From Laspinema palackyanum D2c (GTDB lineage: Bacteria > Cyanobacteriota > Cyanobacteriia > Cyanobacteriales > Laspinemataceae), in NCBI RefSeq assembly GCF_025370875.1, contig NZ_JAMXFD010000001.1, positions 286,182-350,181 on the forward strand: DNA of 64,000 nucleotides, written 5' to 3'. Positions within the stretch are counted from its first letter, which is position 1. Each line of letters starts with the position of its first letter. Of the stretch, positions 43,001 to 50,653 are shown one piece after another. Position numbers and translations under genes: made by a program. Below the pieces are notes generated by a model, which was not told the DNA's origin, ran no database searches, and saw only the letters and a program-made list of their open reading frames with translations.

Positions 43001-44419
43001 GTGTTAGAATTCATAGAACTCTATAACAATTTACCCATTCCTCCGCAAAAGCCGAACAAAAAATCATCCCTATCAAAACGCAATCGTCCCAATCGCGCCT
43101 CGAAAATTTCGATTCCTCCGTTACCGTTAACCCGGCGACTGGCGAGGTTACTATTGGGGAGCTTTACCCTGGTGTTGATGGCGAGTCTCTCCCTCACCCT
43201 GGGAGCGATCGTCGCGGTGTTCGATGCCAAAGTTACGGATACAGTCCCGGATTGGGGACAACCTTTGGTACAAACCGATTCCCCCCTGCCTTCCCCGCGA
43301 TTATCTCGAACCCTGAACCTGTTGGTTCTGGGGATTGAGGGGGGTGTCACTCCCACACCGGACGGTCAATCCAGTTTACCGCAACCTGCTGAAACTCTGT
43401 GGTTAATGCAGTTCGACCCGGTTCAAAATGCCGTGAGTGTGTTGTTGATTCCTCCTCAAACTCGGGTGCAAATCCCCGATCGCGGACGTAATCCGATCGC
43501 CAATGTTCACAGCATAGGCGGGGTGACCCTAACCTCCCGGGTCCTCAGTCAAACCCTCAACGCTATCCCCATTGACCGTTATATTCGCGCTGATGCTGCC
43601 ACCTTTCGCAGCTTCATCGACTTGCTTGATGGGGTAGAATTATTTGTGCCGGAGTCCCTCTCCTATCAGGATTCCACCCAAGGGATTGCTGTTCATTTAC
43701 AACCGGGTTGGCAAACTCTCAAAGGGGAAGAAACCCTCGGTTTTGCGCGCTTCCAGAAAAATGAAGCCGATCGCAGTGGCATCCACCGACAGCAAATGAT
43801 TCTGCAATCGGTCGGCGATCGCCTTGCCAGTCCCACCCTCGGGTCCCAATTGCCGCGAATCGTGCAACTGATGCACGAATATATCGATACCAATCTCACC
43901 CGGGAAGAACTTTTCGGGTTAGTTACCCTCCTGCAACAGCGACCCTCCGATGGGTTGAAAATGGTCCTACTTCCGGGGGAATTTACCACCACGCGATCGG
44001 TCCGTACTCCCTATTGGAATATCGATACAACCGGACGCGATCGGGTCCTTTACCACTATTTTGACCGGGAACTCAACCCCGGAACCCAACGCGATCGCCC
44101 TCCCACTCCCCAATCTCCTCAAACCCTAAAAATTGCCCTGCAAAATGCTTCGGGCAATCCCTTAATTTTGGGCCAAATCTTGGCCGAATTAAAATCCCGA
44201 GGATATCGCAATGTTTACCCCATTTCCGACTGGCCCGACCCTCAACGTCACACTCAAATTATTATCCAATCGGGAGATATCCCTGCTGCCACTACTCTAC
44301 AAACTCTCTTACCCACTGCCCAGATTCAACCCAGTTCCCTAGGGGACTTAGAGTCAGAAATTACTATTAGAATTGGAGAAGATGCTATTGATTCAAAAAA
44401 TTTATATTGGGCCCAATAA
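43001..44419 (+). CDS. LytR-CpsA-Psr (LCP) family protein with LytR C-terminal domain
   Basis: A 472-residue protein beginning with GTG 43001. One transmembrane helix (about residues 50-72) is followed by an LCP domain: LNLLVLGIEG, WLMQFDPVQNAVSVLLIPPQTRVQIP, GVELFVPESLSYQD, GWQTLKGEETLGFARFQKNEADRSGIHRQQMIL, including the conserved Arg and Asp residues that bind pyrophosphate lipid. The last 100 residues resemble a LytR_C domain (LKIALQNASGNPLILGQILAELKSRGYRNVYPIS). LCP proteins transfer polymers from undecaprenyl-PP to the cell wall or act in glycan assembly. A TM-bearing 39-residue ORF follows. Confidence 0.92.
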   Translation: MLEFIELYNNLPIPPQKPNKKSSLSKRNRPNRASKISIPPLPLTRRLARLLLGSFTLVLMASLSLTLGAIVAVFDAKVTDTVPDWGQPLVQTDSPLPSPRLSRTLNLLVLGIEGGVTPTPDGQSSLPQPAETLWLMQFDPVQNAVSVLLIPPQTRVQIPDRGRNPIANVHSIGGVTLTSRVLSQTLNAIPIDRYIRADAATFRSFIDLLDGVELFVPESLSYQDSTQGIAVHLQPGWQTLKGEETLGFARFQKNEADRSGIHRQQMILQSVGDRLASPTLGSQLPRIVQLMHEYIDTNLTREELFGLVTLLQQRPSDGLKMVLLPGEFTTTRSVRTPYWNIDTTGRDRVLYHYFDRELNPGTQRDRPPTPQSPQTLKIALQNASGNPLILGQILAELKSRGYRNVYPISDWPDPQRHTQIIIQSGDIPAATTLQTLLPTAQIQPSSLGDLESEITIRIGEDAIDSKNLYWAQ

Positions 44420-44454
44420 AATTTATTTTATAACTTTTTAGGAAGCAAAAAATT

Positions 44455-44574
44455 ATGTTAAAACGCCTCTTTATCGTGACCATCGCCTTACTTTTAGCCT
44501 GCCTCTGGATTCTCCTGTTTGCCAAAGAAGCGATCGGTCTGACTTTCCTGAGCACGACTCCAGCCATTTTTTAA
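44455..44574 (+). CDS. 39-residue single-transmembrane small protein
   Basis: A frame too short for routine gene calling: ATG 44455 preceded by AGGAAG at a good distance. It encodes a basic start (MLKRL), a 20-residue hydrophobic helix (FIVTIALLLACLWILLFAK) and the tail EAIGLTFLSTTPAIF. It lies 35 bases after the LCP gene on the same strand, suggesting cotranscription. No known family. The coherent basic-hydrophobic-polar layout and the ribosome site argue for a real micro-protein. Confidence 0.5.
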   Translation: MLKRLFIVTIALLLACLWILLFAKEAIGLTFLSTTPAIF

Positions 44575-44918
44575 GTGGGTCAGAACTGACATAGATGGGT
44601 TTATTTGTAACGGCTGTGAGTCATAACTAATTTAGGAATTATATCATGTTTGCTGGCTTACATAGAGAGAGACCTAACCCCTCAACCCCCTTCACTCTGA
44701 GGTAAGGGGGAGAATAAGTTCAGAGTGAACCCAAAACAAAGGCGAGGGTTTAGACCCCCGCCTGTTGTTGTTGGTAAAATCTATCAGTGAAGACCCACTC
44801 AGAACCGACCGCCCGTGGTAATATCCAACTTAATTTACAGCAAATTTTACGGAAAACAGACCCAGAAAGGTCAACCAATGGGGACATTAATCCTTTGAAA
44901 ACTCCCCCTTCATCTGGA
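44575..44918. other. Spacer with boilerplate repeat and a solo MITE-end hairpin
   Basis: No gene seen. At about 44670-44710 lies degenerate CCTAACCCCTCAACCCCCTTC... AAGGGGGAG repeat DNA. At 44741-44762 a hairpin GGCGAGGGTT / GACCCCCGCC resembles the ends of the MITE-like elements at 27.6 and 31.6 kb. Confidence 0.5.
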
Positions 44919-45635
44919 TCAGGCGGTATGTCTCCACCCTTCGGAAACTGAAGTAAAGGCGGTGAAGACATCCCAGTTTAGAATATCTTGCAATAAGGAT
45001 TGATAACCTGCTACATTGGGATGGAGACCATCCTCGCATAAATGGGCTTGCCTCCAGGCTTCACCGCGAGCGCACCATAACTCAAATAAGTCTAAATAGG
45101 GAATTTGCCTCTGTTCGCACCCTTGTCTAGTTACTTCTTTGTAGCGATATTGGTCCGCATGGTTAAAATAAAGGCAATCGGAAAAAGGCATCTGAGTCTC
45201 ATTCACTGGGACCATGCCGACGAAAAAGACGGGACAGAGTGCTTGGGAGCAATCCAGAAGTTGGGCAATCTCTGTGGTAAAGGTGTTAAAGTCAGTGAAA
45301 TTGCGTCCATTGGCTCGTCCTAAGCGGGCGGAATCATTTACGCCAACGGAGAGAATGATGGCATCAGGTACGCGATTTTTCAGTTCTCCCCGATAGCGAA
45401 ACTCGTTTTCGAGTCGTTCCAAGACTTGACAAACGCGATCGCCTCGGACGCCAAGATTGTAAAGTACATGACCCGCGCTTGAGGGCATCATCCACTCCCG
45501 TCTCAGTCGTTCGACCCAACCCCCTCCAACGGGATCGCCGAATCCATAGACGAGACTGTCTCCTAGGGCTACTATTTTCAGAGGATGCACGGTTGCACGA
45601 TAGGAACGGTTAGAGGATGCGGCTAAAACTTGCAT
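44919..45635 (-). CDS. SGNH/GDSL-type esterase
   Basis: A 238-residue soluble hydrolase without a signal peptide. Block I IVALGDSLVYGFGDPVGGGW holds the catalytic Ser; NLGVRGDRVCQVLER provides the Gly; LSVGVNDSAR the Asn; and DGLHPNVAGYQ the Asp-His pair. The Gly-Asp-Ser-Leu-Val motif and the length fit the GDSL lipase/arylesterase family widespread in cyanobacteria. The substrate is unknown. It is convergent with the LCP/small-protein transcript and divergent from rpoZ. Confidence 0.9.
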   Translation of the reverse strand: MQVLAASSNRSYRATVHPLKIVALGDSLVYGFGDPVGGGWVERLRREWMMPSSAGHVLYNLGVRGDRVCQVLERLENEFRYRGELKNRVPDAIILSVGVNDSARLGRANGRNFTDFNTFTTEIAQLLDCSQALCPVFFVGMVPVNETQMPFSDCLYFNHADQYRYKEVTRQGCEQRQIPYLDLFELWCARGEAWRQAHLCEDGLHPNVAGYQSLLQDILNWDVFTAFTSVSEGWRHTA

Positions 45636-45731
45636 AATGCGATGGGACCTCGGACTTATAAAATCTTAACACATCGATAACAATCTACATCATTGGCTAA
45701 AATTAACATAATTACCTAAAGGTACAGAATC

Positions 45732-46055
45732 ATGAATAGTGGATCGGGCAATCCAGAAAAAAGTAAGCGTTCTAGCTTCACTTCAACAGACAAAATTGAA
45801 AGTTTTTCCCGGCGAGCATTGTTTGCCCCCCACAAACGGGCGACGATTGATACAGAGCATTTGATGCGCCGAGCTGAGGACCTGGTGAATGCCGCCTCCA
45901 ATCGCTATCGGATCACGGTTCAAGTGGCGAATCGTGCCAAGCGTCGCCGCTATGAAGATTTTGACAGCATGGAAGAACCGACAATGAAACCCGTGATTCG
46001 GGCGATCGTCGAAATGTCTGATGAACTGGCACAACCGGAAATCATTGGCGATTAA
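45732..46055 (+). CDS. rpoZ: DNA-directed RNA polymerase omega subunit
   Basis: A 107-residue omega protein. From residue 36 the sequence [73 protein letters not shown] (parts shown) is the cyanobacterial omega pattern, with [16 protein letters not shown] as core. It stabilises the beta-prime subunit and in cyanobacteria influences sigma factor use. Compared with typical 75-80-residue cyanobacterial omegas it has about 30 extra N-terminal residues rich in Ser, Lys and Arg. An AAAGG ribosome site supports the upstream start. It heads a group with a secreted hypothetical protein and DUF1818. Confidence 0.93.
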   Translation: MNSGSGNPEKSKRSSFTSTDKIESFSRRALFAPHKRATIDTEHLMRRAEDLVNAASNRYRITVQVANRAKRRRYEDFDSMEEPTMKPVIRAIVEMSDELAQPEIIGD

Positions 46056-46102
46056 TTAACGCTTTGGAGGGGAAATTGGGCTTGGTGGCAGGAAGAGGAA
46101 GG

Positions 46103-46735
46103 ATGATGCAAGGGCAGCGCAAAGGGCAAGCGATCGCCGCGATCGCGGTCGGGTTAACCCTAGGTCTATCTTTAGGAATACCTCCCCAGGGGGATTTACC
46201 TGATGTTTTGCCTAGGGCCCTCGCACAAGAGGTTTCACCCCCTCAACGGCGACAACGAGTAGACCCCCGGCAACTGTGGCGGCAAGTCTATGAACGCCTG
46301 CCCGATTTCCCCTTAGCAAATAATTACATCAGCATTCAGACTGGAGAGGTGGACCCCGATAACACCCTGGCGAGTCGGTTGATTTCCTATCACCTCTATG
46401 TCAAAAATCGTCTGCCGATGTTTCGTCTGGATTGGAAACTAACCCTAGCGGACTATCTGGGGGTTCTGGAAGAACTCGACGAGACTGCCTATCCCGGGAA
46501 TGGGGTTTTGCAAGAGAATCCGATGATCGGCGATCGCGAAATCCTCTCCCAACTCAACCGCCAACAACGGGATGAGTTAATCGAGGTGCTCGTCACTCTG
46601 TTTAATCCCAACTACTACAACATCCAAGGGCCAACCCAAGAGACAACTCCCCAGGCAACTCCCACATCCCCCAGAACTCCGGCAGGACCCCCTCCCTTGC
46701 CGGAATCAGGGGATGCGGATTTATTGAGATTGTAG
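46103..46735 (+). CDS. Secreted hypothetical protein
   Basis: Start placed at the tandem ATG 46103/46106 next to a GGAAGAGGAAGG ribosome site; upstream codons (from a TTG at 46064) look unneeded. About 210 residues. A signal peptide (basic MMQGQRKGQ, hydrophobic IAAIAVGLTLGLSLGI) ends at a likely ALA-QE cleavage site. The mature part has a conserved-looking block LWRQVYERLPDFPLANNYISIQTGEVDPDNTLASRLISYHLYVKNRLPMFRLDWKLTLADYLG and a Pro/Thr-rich C-terminus. I recognise the layout from cyanobacterial genes beside rpoZ, but no function is known. Likely periplasmic or in the thylakoid lumen. Confidence 0.75.
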   Translation: MMQGQRKGQAIAAIAVGLTLGLSLGIPPQGDLPDVLPRALAQEVSPPQRRQRVDPRQLWRQVYERLPDFPLANNYISIQTGEVDPDNTLASRLISYHLYVKNRLPMFRLDWKLTLADYLGVLEELDETAYPGNGVLQENPMIGDREILSQLNRQQRDELIEVLVTLFNPNYYNIQGPTQETTPQATPTSPRTPAGPPPLPESGDADLLRL

Positions 46736-46750
46736 AGGAGTGGTGGGTTG

Positions 46751-47140
46751 ATGTCTCCTGAAACCGTTCCTAACGCAGAACGACGGATTAAAAGTGGTGC
46801 CGGATGGCGCATTGGATGGGACCCCCAAGGGGAACCCTATCAGGGTTTAGTCGGGGGAGAGGACTGGGCGATCGAACTCACCGAGGGCGAGTTCAATGAC
46901 TTTTGCCGATTATTAGCGCAATTGGCAACGACGATGACTCAAATGGCATCGGAGTTGATGGACTCAGAACGAATCACCTGTGAAGCGGAAAGCGATATCT
47001 TGTGGATGGAGGTGGAAGGCTATCCCCATGCGTATCTTCTTCATGTTATCCTCAGTACAGGACGGCGCTGTGAGTTCAGTTGGCCTGCCTCCGCAGTCCC
47101 CGGACTGGTCGAGGCGGCAAGGGTGTTAAAAATTTTTTAA
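46751..47140 (+). CDS. DUF1818 family protein
   Basis: A 129-residue protein from ATG 46751 (a TTG lies one codon upstream). The pattern RIKSGAGWRIGWDPQGEPYQGLVGGEDWAIELTEGEFNDFCRLLAQL, then CEAESDILWMEVEGYPHAYLLHVILSTGRRCEFSWPASAVPGLVEAARVL, is DUF1818, a compact cyanobacterial family of unknown function. It follows the secreted protein at 15 bases, in the order rpoZ - secreted protein - DUF1818, and probably shares its transcript. The tRNA-Pro gene begins 50 bases on with its own promoter. Confidence 0.85.
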   Translation: MSPETVPNAERRIKSGAGWRIGWDPQGEPYQGLVGGEDWAIELTEGEFNDFCRLLAQLATTMTQMASELMDSERITCEAESDILWMEVEGYPHAYLLHVILSTGRRCEFSWPASAVPGLVEAARVLKIF

Positions 47141-47148
47141 TTTCCCTC

Positions 47149-47177
47149 TTGCGTCCATAAAAAGTTCATGCTAAGAT
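47149..47177 (+). promoter_or_regulatory. Sigma-70-type promoter of tRNA-Pro
   Basis: -35 TTGCGT (47149-47154), 17-base spacer and -10 TAAGAT (47172-47177). The tRNA 5' end is 14 bases after the -10. Confidence 0.65.
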
Positions 47178-47190
47178 AGTAAAGCGTCGT

Positions 47191-47264
<74 letters not shown>

Positions 47265-47271
47265 CTTGAGA

Positions 47272-47298
47272 AGCCTAAAACCGAGTTCCGGTTTTAGA
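47272..47298 (+). terminator. Hairpin downstream of tRNA-Pro
   Basis: CTAAAACCG / CGGTTTTAG with a short loop directly after the tRNA. A second AT-ended hairpin (AAAGAACG...CGTTCTTT) follows at 47314-47358. The rest of 47265-47739 has no gene I can support. Confidence 0.6.
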
Positions 47299-47739
47299 TA
47301 ATCAACAGCATAAAAAGAACGTCGAGTTTTCTACAGAGTAGAGATTCGGCGTTCTTTGATTTTGCGGCAATAGCCCACCTAAAAAGAGCAAAGAGGAAAG
47401 AGAAAAACTGGGAATTGCCAAAATGAAAGCACCCCCAATGAACTTGACGATGATAGGATAGTCGCTTGCCCATTTGAACCGCGCTTGGAATTCCCAGCAG
47501 TTTCTGGATGTTAGGTTATTTTTAGTTTATTGTGGTGGAATAAGTCTGGGCTTCTATCTAAAGTAGGGAATAATTGTTAACTTTGCCGGTAGGAATAAAT
47601 ACATTTTTAGGTGAACGACGACTCAAAATAGACCCAATAATTCAGGCAGGTTTTCGCCGAAATAGTTGAAAATTTTCCTGCGGTTTCCTGAAGAGATACG
47701 GGCCGGAGAAATAAAATTTTTTCATTCCCAATAAATAAA

Positions 47740-47771
47740 GCAGTTCCTAGAATACGGATTCCAGGAACCGC
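47740..47771 (-). terminator. Intrinsic terminator downstream of the 90-residue hypothetical gene
   Basis: Read on the minus strand, GCGGTTCCTGGAATCC pairs with GTATTCTAGGAACTGC apart from a few mismatches and is followed by TTTATTTATT. It supports the reality of the gene at 47825-48097. Confidence 0.6.
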
Positions 47772-47824
47772 TCTATTCAAGGAGGGGTACTTTATCAATT
47801 CAACGAAGCAAAAACTCAAATCCC

Positions 47825-48097
47825 TTAGAGAGTATGAGGGCAAAATTGCTCGCTACCTCGGGCTAAATTTTCTGTTTCTTGTTTAAGATGATTCCATAGC
47901 CGCTTGATTTCCTGAGAACTTTCAAATCTCGATAGTTCTCCTTTCATTTCTAATTCTCGGATGACTGAAACTTGTTGACCAAATTTTTGTAAATTAGCCT
48001 GACCTACCATCAGTTCGGGAAGAAAGTTATACTCATAAATCGGAGGGTTAGATTTAGCACCGTGCAATTGTTCGCGATATTCAGGAGTTTTACTCAT
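47825..48097 (-). CDS. Small hypothetical protein
   Basis: A 90-residue soluble protein with an AGGA ribosome site before its ATG and a terminator downstream. It begins MSKTPEYREQLHGAKSNPPI and has a charged helical second half (MKGELSRFESSQEIKRLWNHLKQETENLARG) ending in GSEQFCPHTL. No family recognised and no informative neighbours. Expression signals make it more credible than its length alone would. Confidence 0.5.
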   Translation of the reverse strand: MSKTPEYREQLHGAKSNPPIYEYNFLPELMVGQANLQKFGQQVSVIRELEMKGELSRFESSQEIKRLWNHLKQETENLARGSEQFCPHTL

Positions 48098-48157
48098 AAC
48101 ATCCTTAAAGGTTCAAATGACGGGGTGATGCGAGGCGGAAATTAAGAAGTTTTTTAA

Positions 48158-48316
48158 TCAATTCAGTGTCGGCATTTGAGGCGATCGCGCCGCTTGAGGA
48201 ATGCAACAATGTCTCGGCAAGCGTTGAGATTCCTTCTTAAATAATGACATTGAGATGGGTGTATCTAACTGGGTTAATTGTGGGGCGTAGGAACCGAAAG
48301 AAGGATTTTGCATCAT
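48158..48316 (-). CDS. Possible small protein, weakly supported
   Basis: A frame of about 52 codons from the paired ATGs at 48316/48313 (MMQNPSFGSYAPQLTQLD...). No clear ribosome site, no known pattern, Cys-Cys and Arg/Pro-rich end. It lies directly upstream of the 90-residue gene on the same strand. May be non-coding. Confidence 0.2.
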   Translation of the reverse strand: MMQNPSFGSYAPQLTQLDTPISMSLFKKESQRLPRHCCIPQAARSPQMPTLN

Positions 48317-48373
48317 AAATAAAGAGAAGAGATTGATAAAGAGGAAAGATTGTAAGGGCCAAATAAAACCCAA

Positions 48374-48778
48374 AAATTTAAGATTAAAAAAGCCAGATCT
48401 AGCCTTCCTTCCAGAAATTCATAGGTCCGCTTTTGGTTTTTCATATTGGGATAGTATCCTATTTTAGCGTAATCCTTCTTCTACCCAAAGGATGGTCTTG
48501 ATTGTAAAGTTGCATGGTAAGCACAAATACAGCCAGCCCGGGATTGCTTTGACTGTAAGACTCGACGGAGTGAACCGGAGACGGTGCAAGATAGGGGAAA
48601 GGTCTCACCCGGTTACAGAATCAGGGGAAAATAGCTGTGGATTCTGAGTTCCCTAGGATTCAGGGACCAGCGGGGATGGAGAGAGCAAAATGGGGGAATA
48701 CCAGGCCCTTTGAGATCCGGAAGCTTCTCAGCACAATAAAATAGGAAAGAGAAATTACGACGGGAGGTTAGCGCGAAG
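48374..48778. other. Leader/intergenic region of the TPR gene
   Basis: No gene seen. From about 48500 the DNA is GC-rich and contains pairing such as CAGAATC...GATTCTG around 48616-48646 and repeated GGGGAAA/AGGGGA motifs. A structured 5' leader for the TPR gene is possible; no RNA family recognised. Confidence 0.35.
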
Positions 48779-49981
48779 ATGGTCAGGGAAATTTGGCAAA
48801 GCCTGAGAGGGTTATTGGGAGAACAACGCAGCAGTCCAGAACTCCAAGAACCCGAAGGATCGGCTTCGTCACTGCCGCCGCTGGAAGATGAGGATTATGA
48901 ATTGCTCTTTACCCAGATTGTGGAAGGGTTGCGCCTGGGTTGGGACCGCGATCGCGTCCAAGAATTCTTAGGGGCACTCAGTTGGCGTGGGGATCTGCAC
49001 TTGTGGGCGGATTGGTTGCAACGCTTTGGCGATCGCCTCCAAGCGCAGGAAAATCCCAACCCAGAATGGGGGGTGCGTCTAGTCCAGTTGGGACGCCTAG
49101 GCTGTGGCGAATTCAGTCAAGTGGCCCTGAACATTGGGACCGGGTTAATGCAGCGCCAAATGCCTGCGCCTCCACCCCCACCAGCGGCCCCTACTCCGCC
49201 CCAAGATGCCCAAGCTTGGTTTGGGGAAGGAAATGTCAAACTAAATGCGGGAGATTGGCCCGGGGCGATCGCTGCCTATCGCCAAGCGGTGCAACTCAAA
49301 CCCGATTATTTGGAAGGTTGGAGTAATTTGGGGGCGGTGCTGTTTTATTCTCAACAATATGCAGAAGCCTTGGAAGTGTTCGATCGCGCCTTGGCCCTGC
49401 AAAGTGAAAATGCTAGTTTATGGTTTAATCGCGGCTTTACTCTCTCGTTATTAAATCGTCCTGCTGAGGCGATTGATGCCTATGAAAAAGCCCTGCAACT
49501 TCAGCCGGATTTGGTAGTCGCATGGCAAAATCGCGGGGTTGATTTGATGCATTTGGAACAACATCAAGAAGCGGTTCGCTGTTTTGAGCAGGCGATTCAA
49601 CTTAAGCCAGATTTTGGCGAAGCCTGGAATAGTCGGGGGAATGCGTTATTCAAGTTAACCCGCTATGAAGATGCGGTCACCAGTTACGATCGCGCGATAG
49701 AATTGCAAAGCGATCGGGCTGAAGCTTGGTTTAATCGGGGATTAGCCTTAGCAGCAAATAGCCAACCCTCCGAGGCGATCTCTTCCTTTGATCGGGTGAT
49801 TTCTTTGCAACCCAATAACTTTGAAGCTTGGGTGAATCGAGGGTTGACCCTAATGAGTAACCAACGATTTTTAGAGGCGATCGCCTCCTTTGATCGGGCG
49901 ATCGAAATCAATCCCAGCGACTCCCCGGCGATCGCCTATCGCCAACAAGCTCAGGACCTCCTCGAAAAAAGCGCTTCTTAA
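48779..49981 (+). CDS. TPR-repeat protein
   Basis: A 400-residue protein with GGGAGG upstream of its ATG. The first 120 residues are acidic and helical and contain DYELLFTQIVEGLRLGWDRDRVQEFLGAL; a Pro-rich linker (PPPPPAAPTPP, about 125-140) leads to about seven canonical 34-residue TPRs (for example AWFGEGNVKLNAGDWPGAIAAYRQAVQLKPD, EGWSNLGAVLFYSQQYAEALEVFDRALAL). The repeats form a superhelix for protein binding. No enzymatic domain or signal is present, so it is probably a cytosolic scaffold. It is unrelated to the TPRs of the CHAT protein in sequence. Confidence 0.9.
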   Translation: MVREIWQSLRGLLGEQRSSPELQEPEGSASSLPPLEDEDYELLFTQIVEGLRLGWDRDRVQEFLGALSWRGDLHLWADWLQRFGDRLQAQENPNPEWGVRLVQLGRLGCGEFSQVALNIGTGLMQRQMPAPPPPPAAPTPPQDAQAWFGEGNVKLNAGDWPGAIAAYRQAVQLKPDYLEGWSNLGAVLFYSQQYAEALEVFDRALALQSENASLWFNRGFTLSLLNRPAEAIDAYEKALQLQPDLVVAWQNRGVDLMHLEQHQEAVRCFEQAIQLKPDFGEAWNSRGNALFKLTRYEDAVTSYDRAIELQSDRAEAWFNRGLALAANSQPSEAISSFDRVISLQPNNFEAWVNRGLTLMSNQRFLEAIASFDRAIEINPSDSPAIAYRQQAQDLLEKSAS

Positions 49982-50195
49982 CCCCAAGGTGAAGGAGGCG
50001 ATCGGCCTCCTTTTCAGCTATTTCCCCAAAATCATCCAGGGACGACTCCGGGCGATAAATTTTCTCAATTACCCCAACTTTTTGAACCTTCATAATGGCA
50101 AGCATTGATAAAACATATCCTCGTTTCTTGCATTGTTAGTCCATTAGGCGGTAAGAATAAGAAATCAATCTCATCCAGAAAAAAAGGATTTTATC

Positions 50196-50402
50196 ATGAC
50201 TATTTGGGTAAACGAACAAATCGATCCATCGGGACTGGTTTATGCTTGCATTGCCTGTTGCGATGAAACCCAAGCACAATCCTGTCACGACTCCTTCCTA
50301 AAAAACCTCTCCGAGGAACAAAAAACCAGAGGTTGGACTGTCAAAATGCGAACCGTAGACTCCTGGGAGGAAGTCCCGGTGAGTGCGTTGAAATTGGCAT
50401 AA
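50196..50402 (+). CDS. Small hypothetical protein
   Basis: 68 residues with AAGGA eight bases before the ATG. The sequence MTIWVNEQIDPSGLVYACIACC starts with a strand-rich part containing ACC, followed by a helix (HDSFLKNLSEEQKTRGW) and TVKMRTVDSWEEVPVSALKLA. Small soluble proteins with a similar opening occur in cyanobacteria, but no function is known to me. It lies between the TPR gene and a palindromic repeat element. Confidence 0.6.
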   Translation: MTIWVNEQIDPSGLVYACIACCDETQAQSCHDSFLKNLSEEQKTRGWTVKMRTVDSWEEVPVSALKLA

Positions 50403-50454
50403 GGGACAGGGGGAGGAGGTTCAACGTCCCGACTGAAGTCGTTCTCCGTTGTTT

Positions 50455-50606
50455 GTAGTAACGACTTCAGTCGTTACCGCGTTACGAAAGCGATCGCTTT
50501 CGTAACGCCTCCATCTACGGATCCTCCAGTTCTGAAACAGGCGCTTAAGCCCCTTATGGTGCTTGTCACGGCTTTAGCGAAGAAACGACAGCAAGTCGTT
50601 ACTACC
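50455..50606. repeat. Second MITE-like element with inverted ends
   Basis: Left end GTAGTAACGACTTCAGTCG (50455) and right end AACGACAGCAAGTCGTTACT (50585-50604), an imperfect inverse. Inside is a perfect 30-bp palindrome at 50479-50508 (GCGTTACGAAAGCG with complement) centred on a HIP1 site. Architecture matches 13885-14111, but the internal palindrome differs. A further end motif follows at 50619-50635. Confidence 0.8.
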
Positions 50607-50653
50607 AACAGGAGAGAACGACAGCAAGTCGTTAAGGTGAACATCTCCCCTCC

